The notes beneath the pieces are model-generated. The model was given only the letters and a program-made list of their open reading frames with translations, was not told where the DNA came from and did no database searches. Below, piece by piece: positions 60,147 to 64,000 of a stretch of 64,000 nt of DNA (its first letter is position 1; each line of letters starts with the position of its first letter). Origin of the DNA: a virus. The stretch lies in the IMG/VR virus record IMGVR_UViG_3300034106_005441, positions 1-64,000 of that record. One strand, written 5' to 3'. Position numbers and translations under genes: made by a program.

Positions 60147-60638
60147 TCACACCAGCCGCGACTCAGCCGCGCGATACTGGTGCTTGAGCGTGTCGGCGAG
60201 AATGCGCCGCAGCTTTTCACAGTCCTCGTAGCTGTCCTGCAACTGGTCTTCGTAAAAGATTTTGAGGTACGCGGACTCGACCGGCCACGTGCCAGCCAAC
60301 GCATCCAACTGTGCAATGCGCTTAGCGTAGTTGTTCACGACTTCTTCTTCCAGCTGCACCGAATGCCCCAGCGCGTCTTCCACCTTCGTAAACGACGGGA
60401 AATTCTTGCCGCTGGAATTAGGCAGCGCAAAATGCAGGCCGAGCAGGCGGTCCAAAAACGCCTGCACGTGCTCCAACTCGCCCTTGGCCGCGTTCGTGAA
60501 GAACTCTTTATATTCTTCTGCGTGCAAACCAGTGATATAGCTGGCGTGATACAAGTAGAACTGCAGGTGCGTCCACTCATTATGCAAATCTTCGTTCATC
60601 AACTGCAGAAACTGCGGTAGCGTCAATTGCGACATCAT
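60147..60638 (-). CDS. Ferritin-like four-helix protein
   Basis: 163 residues. Helix A has NEDLHNEWTHLQFYLYHASY with Glu21; helix B has GELEHVQAF, an E-x-x-H metal motif (Glu54, His57); helix C has QLEEEVVNNYAKRIAQ; helix D has FYEDQLQDSYEDCEKLRRIL with Glu130 but without the usual following His. The layout is that of bacterioferritin/Dps-like diiron carboxylate proteins. The iron site may be incomplete. Possible roles: iron storage, DNA protection or virion metal content. A ribosome site GGAGG precedes the ATG pair. Confidence 0.7.
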   Translation of the reverse strand: MMSQLTLPQFLQLMNEDLHNEWTHLQFYLYHASYITGLHAEEYKEFFTNAAKGELEHVQAFLDRLLGLHFALPNSSGKNFPSFTKVEDALGHSVQLEEEVVNNYAKRIAQLDALAGTWPVESAYLKIFYEDQLQDSYEDCEKLRRILADTLKHQYRAAESRLV

Positions 60639-60659
60639 TCTTCCTCCGTGAAAGTGGCT

Positions 60660-61655
60660 TCAATCTGCGGCGCTGTAAGTTGCAACATAATTAGTTTGAC
60701 AGAGATCGACTTTTTTTGTCGGAAAGACATGCGAATCCTTTTGCTTAAAGCCATCCGTGCACGCACTCTTAAATTCGTCCATCCAAAGTTTTCGAATTTG
60801 AGACCAATTAAACGCAGCAACATTACGTTGCGCCGCGTGTGACATGTACAAATACGTATCGTGATCGTGCTGCAGTTCTTCGATCCGCCGCACAGCCTCC
60901 TCGACCAAAGCAGCGGGATCTAGCGGCAGCAGAATGCCCGCGCCGTTAGTAGCCAGCGCCGGAAAAATACCAACCGGAGTACCCAATGTAGGTACGCCAG
61001 CGGCCGCTGCTTCGAGCGCCACGTAAGGATTGCCCTCGGTTGTCGAGCAAAACATGACAAGATCAACGCTCTGATACAGTTGATCAGCCGCCAGAAAATG
61101 CAGATTCTCGCGCTGATAAAACTCCAGTCCGGTTCGCGCGGCTACTTCTTGCGCTAGATAGCCACGTTTGAGGTCTAAACCGCCGTGATCGCTGCGACTC
61201 ATGCGCCCAAAATAGCCCAACCGACGAATGCTAGTGCTGGGTTCACGCCGGTAGTTCGCCGTCGTGAGGCCGACAGGCAAAATCACCGGCGTCCGGCTTT
61301 TTGTGCACGCCACTGACTCGCGCCAAATGGGCGCTGAGACAGCGGCGTAACCGGCTAACCGCGTAAAATATTCTTCTGGGAATCTCTGCAGCGCGTCTTT
61401 GATGTCAAATTCGCTGTGTACTTGCGCATAGCACTTCTCCAGCGGCCAGCCATAAGTCGTATGCAGGAAGAAACAGCCGACCGGCGTCGAGAAATACAAG
61501 TCGTATTTATCCCGCAACAACGCGGACTCAAGTGCTTCCAATTTCTTGGTCCAGCACCAGATGTCGCCGTCGATGTCGGGATGCAAGAACTTGATCAGTT
61601 CGTTGAATATCTTCCCGAACACCCAGTTGTTTTCGATGAAATATAGTACGCGCAT
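60660..61655 (-). CDS. GT4-family glycosyltransferase
   Basis: 331 residues. The C-terminal half is GT-B type: FCSTTEGNPYVALEAAAAGV holds the Glu207-x7-Glu215 motif that binds the nucleotide sugar, followed by PTLGTPVGIFPAL and GAGILLPLDPAALVEEAVRR. The middle VILPVGLTTANY is the domain linker. The N-terminal half is variable, as usual for acceptor sites. Phage glycosyltransferases modify DNA, virion proteins or host surface glycans; the target is not evident. Preceded by a sigma-70-like promoter. Confidence 0.85.
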   Translation of the reverse strand: MRVLYFIENNWVFGKIFNELIKFLHPDIDGDIWCWTKKLEALESALLRDKYDLYFSTPVGCFFLHTTYGWPLEKCYAQVHSEFDIKDALQRFPEEYFTRLAGYAAVSAPIWRESVACTKSRTPVILPVGLTTANYRREPSTSIRRLGYFGRMSRSDHGGLDLKRGYLAQEVAARTGLEFYQRENLHFLAADQLYQSVDLVMFCSTTEGNPYVALEAAAAGVPTLGTPVGIFPALATNGAGILLPLDPAALVEEAVRRIEELQHDHDTYLYMSHAAQRNVAAFNWSQIRKLWMDEFKSACTDGFKQKDSHVFPTKKVDLCQTNYVATYSAAD

Positions 61656-61662
61656 ACGACGG

Positions 61663-61691
61663 GTTATACCCGCGTCGGCAAAAGCTGTAAA
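61663..61691 (-). promoter_or_regulatory. Sigma-70-like promoter of the glycosyltransferase gene
   Basis: TTTACA (61691-61686), 17-base spacer and TATAAC (61668-61663) on the minus strand; one mismatch in each box to consensus. The -10 box lies in the palindrome GGGTATAACCC and is 7 bases before the ATG, so the message would be nearly leaderless. Confidence 0.5.
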
Positions 61692-61715
61692 CCCAATTTC
61701 GGCGAAAAAGAGCCG

Positions 61716-62375
61716 TTAAATAGGGTAGGGGCCATAAGCGTTTGCTAGCATGCTAGCAGCAAACTCTTCGTACGTCGTGCCGGAGGGTAAAGCCGGCGAG
61801 CCGTCGGCCGCCACAGACAAAAACTTAGCGTACTCAGGGTACTGCCGAAACGCCGCCAACACAATTGCTTCGCGAGCCCGCCACCCGAGCGGCGGAGTCA
61901 TGTCGCGACGCAGTTCAAATATCTTTTGCAGCACACCTTTTGTAAACATGCTACCTGCGGTATCAATCCGCGCTAACTGCCGCGACACCTCCGCGACCAC
62001 TTGTTTAAACAAGTATTTCGGGTCTGCTAGCTGGGCATGCTGGGCGCGCAACGTCTGCAATTGCTGCCGCGCGCTACTGGAAGTCTTCGGCGTCAGGCTA
62101 CCGGGCAGGCTCATAAATATAGCAATGACCAGCCACTCAGGCAGTAGAAACAAGAGCGCCGCTTGTTTCCGTAACTTGTCCAGCACAGCCAAGCCGCCAG
62201 CCCATCCCGCGCGACGGCCGTCGGGCCCTTTAGCGTCCATTGCAGCTTGAATCTGCAGCCCGATCTCGACAACGTTGTTACCGAACAGATAATCCGACGA
62301 TGGAAGCTTGACGCCGACTAGCTTCAAAAGCCAGCCTATTACCCGCCCTGTGAGTGCGAGTGTTGCGTCTGACAT
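61716..62375 (-). CDS. Unknown protein with hydrophobic helices
   Basis: 219 residues. MSDATLALTGRVIGWLLKLV and ALLFLLPEWLVIAIFMSLPG are hydrophobic, possibly membrane-embedded; the C-terminal half is helical and soluble (MLANAYGPYPI end). It follows the edge gene by 3 bases. Perhaps a virion or membrane protein. Confidence 0.6.
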   Translation of the reverse strand: MSDATLALTGRVIGWLLKLVGVKLPSSDYLFGNNVVEIGLQIQAAMDAKGPDGRRAGWAGGLAVLDKLRKQAALLFLLPEWLVIAIFMSLPGSLTPKTSSSARQQLQTLRAQHAQLADPKYLFKQVVAEVSRQLARIDTAGSMFTKGVLQKIFELRRDMTPPLGWRAREAIVLAAFRQYPEYAKFLSVAADGSPALPSGTTYEEFAASMLANAYGPYPI

Positions 62376-62378
62376 CTG

Positions 62379-64000
62379 TTACTTTTTGGCTTTCTTGTCT
62401 TTTTTCTTCTTGCTACCAACTGGGCGGCACGAGTCGTTGCTGTACGGCTTCTTGCCCGGCACTGGCTCATAGCCGGCCCAGCAGCGCGCGCTCTTCATGC
62501 ACATCACAATAATTTGTTTTTTAACAACTTTGGGTTGCGGTTTCGCATCCGCTTGATTGCGCAGCGTTAACTCATGCGCTCGCCGGGCGTTGTCCACGCG
62601 GTACGGCGCGCCCTTGGCTTGCTCAGTTTTCAGATCGCTGAGTTCCTTGGCGTCCATGTCGTTGAACGCCCACTTTTCAATAAACTTGTTGACGTTCATT
62701 GTTGACGCTTTCTTTGTTGCCCAACCGTGGATATACGGTTGCAAATAATCGCCCGAGTTAAGGCGCGCCGAGTTCATTACAACGCGCTGATTCGACGGGC
62801 CAAAAAAATTCCATTTGCTCGGCGACGTTAGTGTATTCCAGACATCCGACCCAGACGGCAAAGTCTTGCGAATCCCGGCAATCGCGTCCGTAGCGGCGCC
62901 GATATTACCATAGACAGACGTCAAACCGCCGCCGTCGGTGTACGCCTGCCCGTCTTGTATCTTCTTCGAGATGGCACTGTTCGGGTCATCGAACGCCGAC
63001 ACCACAGTACCGGCGCCCCGTAGCGCCCGCATAGCGTCCTCGGGAGTTTTGATGTTAACGGGGTCCATTTTCATAAGCCATTGGGCCTTGATGTTGTCCG
63101 GCAATGGCGCTTTGAGCAACGACTGCAATTGTTGTTTTTTCGCCATCGAATCTTGCACTTTGGCTTTCACATCTGCGGTTGAAGAACCCAGTCCAAGGTC
63201 GGATTGCGCCACCGCGGCCTGCACCGGATCGTCAGCCATCAGCGTTGACAAGTCCTGTTTGCCCTCGGGAATCATGCCCAGAAACGAACCGACGTTGTAA
63301 GTCAAGTCGCCGACGCCTTTCTGGGCTCCTTCGCCGAACATTCCCATGCCGGCCGCGCCCAGACCAAGAGCGCCGATACCCAATCCGCCCAAGAGCGACG
63401 TTAAACCGCCGCCACCCAGTAACCCAATAAGCGCCATGGGCACGCCGAACGTAAACGCCAGTTGCCCCATCGGGCCCATGCCCTGCCAAGCGTTCTGCGC
63501 CATGCTTTGAATTTCACCGAACATGCCCGGGTTCTGTGTCGCTTCAGGGCTGTTCGCGATTTCCTGCTGCACAAACTGTTTCATGTATTCGTCGCCGGCC
63601 GGGCCAAGGCGCTGGTCAATAAATGCTTTTGCCGCGGGAGTGTCCATGCGCCCAGCAACCACGTCATCGGCGCCGGCGCGGTCCGTGTCGCTAATCGAGC
63701 CTTTCATGCTCGTCGTTAAATCTTGCAACACTTTGTTTTTTGCTTCGGGCGTGCCGGCCGCTTGATAGTTTTTCATCGCGCCGTCGAAGTCTGGTTTTAC
63801 GGGCATACCCGCCGGTGTTTGTGACGACGAATTTGTTGCTGCTCCTGATTCTGTCGGCGTGCCTGCGGGTGTCATTGAAGGCGCTGCACCCCATGACTGC
63901 GGTGCCGCGCCGGAAGTCGTAGGCGTCGTAGGTGGTCCTTGTGGCGGCGCGGCGCCCCACGATTGCGGTGAAGTAGTTGGCGGAGTGGCCGGAGTTGTCC
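62379..64000 (-). CDS. Large Pro/Thr-rich protein with Gly-rich hydrophobic core, N-terminus beyond window
   Basis: The frame stays open past ATG 63875 to the window edge, so the start is not in the window. Upstream of that Met the sequence repeats PQSWGAAP twice in a Pro/Thr/Ala-rich linker, which shows that it is coding. Next come helical regions, a Gly-rich hydrophobic segment (ALIGLLGGGGLTSLLGGLGI) near codon 155 after that Met, and a Lys-rich C-terminus ending KKKKDKKAKK after a short Cys region (MCMKSARCW). Pattern resembles glycine-zipper virion or ejection proteins. Confidence 0.7.
   Translation of the reverse strand, partial: TTPATPPTTSPQSWGAAPPQGPPTTPTTSGAAPQSWGAAPSMTPAGTPTESGAATNSSSQTPAGMPVKPDFDGAMKNYQAAGTPEAKNKVLQDLTTSMKGSISDTDRAGADDVVAGRMDTPAAKAFIDQRLGPAGDEYMKQFVQQEIANSPEATQNPGMFGEIQSMAQNAWQGMGPMGQLAFTFGVPMALIGLLGGGGLTSLLGGLGIGALGLGAAGMGMFGEGAQKGVGDLTYNVGSFLGMIPEGKQDLSTLMADDPVQAAVAQSDLGLGSSTADVKAKVQDSMAKKQQLQSLLKAPLPDNIKAQWLMKMDPVNIKTPEDAMRALRGAGTVVSAFDDPNSAISKKIQDGQAYTDGGGLTSVYGNIGAATDAIAGIRKTLPSGSDVWNTLTSPSKWNFFGPSNQRVVMNSARLNSGDYLQPYIHGWATKKASTMNVNKFIEKWAFNDMDAKELSDLKTEQAKGAPYRVDNARRAHELTLRNQADAKPQPKVVKKQIIVMCMKSARCWAGYEPVPGKKPYSNDSCRPVGSKKKKDKKAKK

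Overview
The window is a stretch of a large double-stranded DNA tailed phage (or prophage-like) genome with a contractile, myovirus-type tail. Every convincing gene lies on the minus strand, so the map reads from about 64 kb down to 1. Genes are tightly packed, often with ATGA, GTGA or TAATG stop/start overlaps. The host cannot be read from the sequence. The papain-like, matrixin-like and DnaJ-type zinc proteins recall Planctomycetes-like gene content, but that is only a hint. Terminase, portal and replication genes are not recognised here.

In transcription order: 64-57 kb holds accessory genes (a Pro/Thr-rich virion-like protein cut by the window edge, a GT4 glycosyltransferase, a ferritin-like protein, tRNA-Asn, a PD-(D/E)XK-like nuclease, a HAD phosphatase, an actin-like ATPase and a phosphodiesterase-like protein). 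56.9-49 kb holds a candidate structured RNA, holin-like membrane proteins, a 2H-phosphoesterase/Nudix fusion, a matrix-metalloprotease-like peptidase with a cysteine switch and a papain-like peptidase. I read this as a lysis or envelope and counter-defence zone. 49-39 kb contains glycine-rich hydrophobic proteins and a multisubunit RNA polymerase: one polypeptide fuses all of beta to the N-terminal half of beta', and a separate gene supplies the C-terminal half of beta'. 39-27 kb is the head module (protease candidate, acidic scaffold-like protein with a calcium-loop motif, decoration protein, HK97-type capsid protein, collagen-repeat protein).

26.7-22.8 kb is a separately punctuated island: a palindrome-dense spacer, a MoxR/CobS-like AAA+ ATPase and a VWA/CobT-like protein, each bounded by strong hairpins, then about 500 bases with little coding. 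22.8-0 kb is the neck, tail and baseplate module: neck proteins, a 1185-residue sheath with inserted adhesin-like domains, tube, VgrG/gp5-like spike, probable tail assembly chaperone pair with a candidate -1 frameshift, tape measure, hub, a sigma-70-like factor, gp25-like wedge and baseplate J protein.

Together the phage-coded polymerase core and sigma factor suggest that this phage carries much of its own transcription machinery, embedded in its virion gene blocks. Core pieces inside the head module raise the possibility of a virion-packaged polymerase. TATAAT-like boxes and strong hairpins between blocks suggest that head, tail and accessory operons are switched separately.
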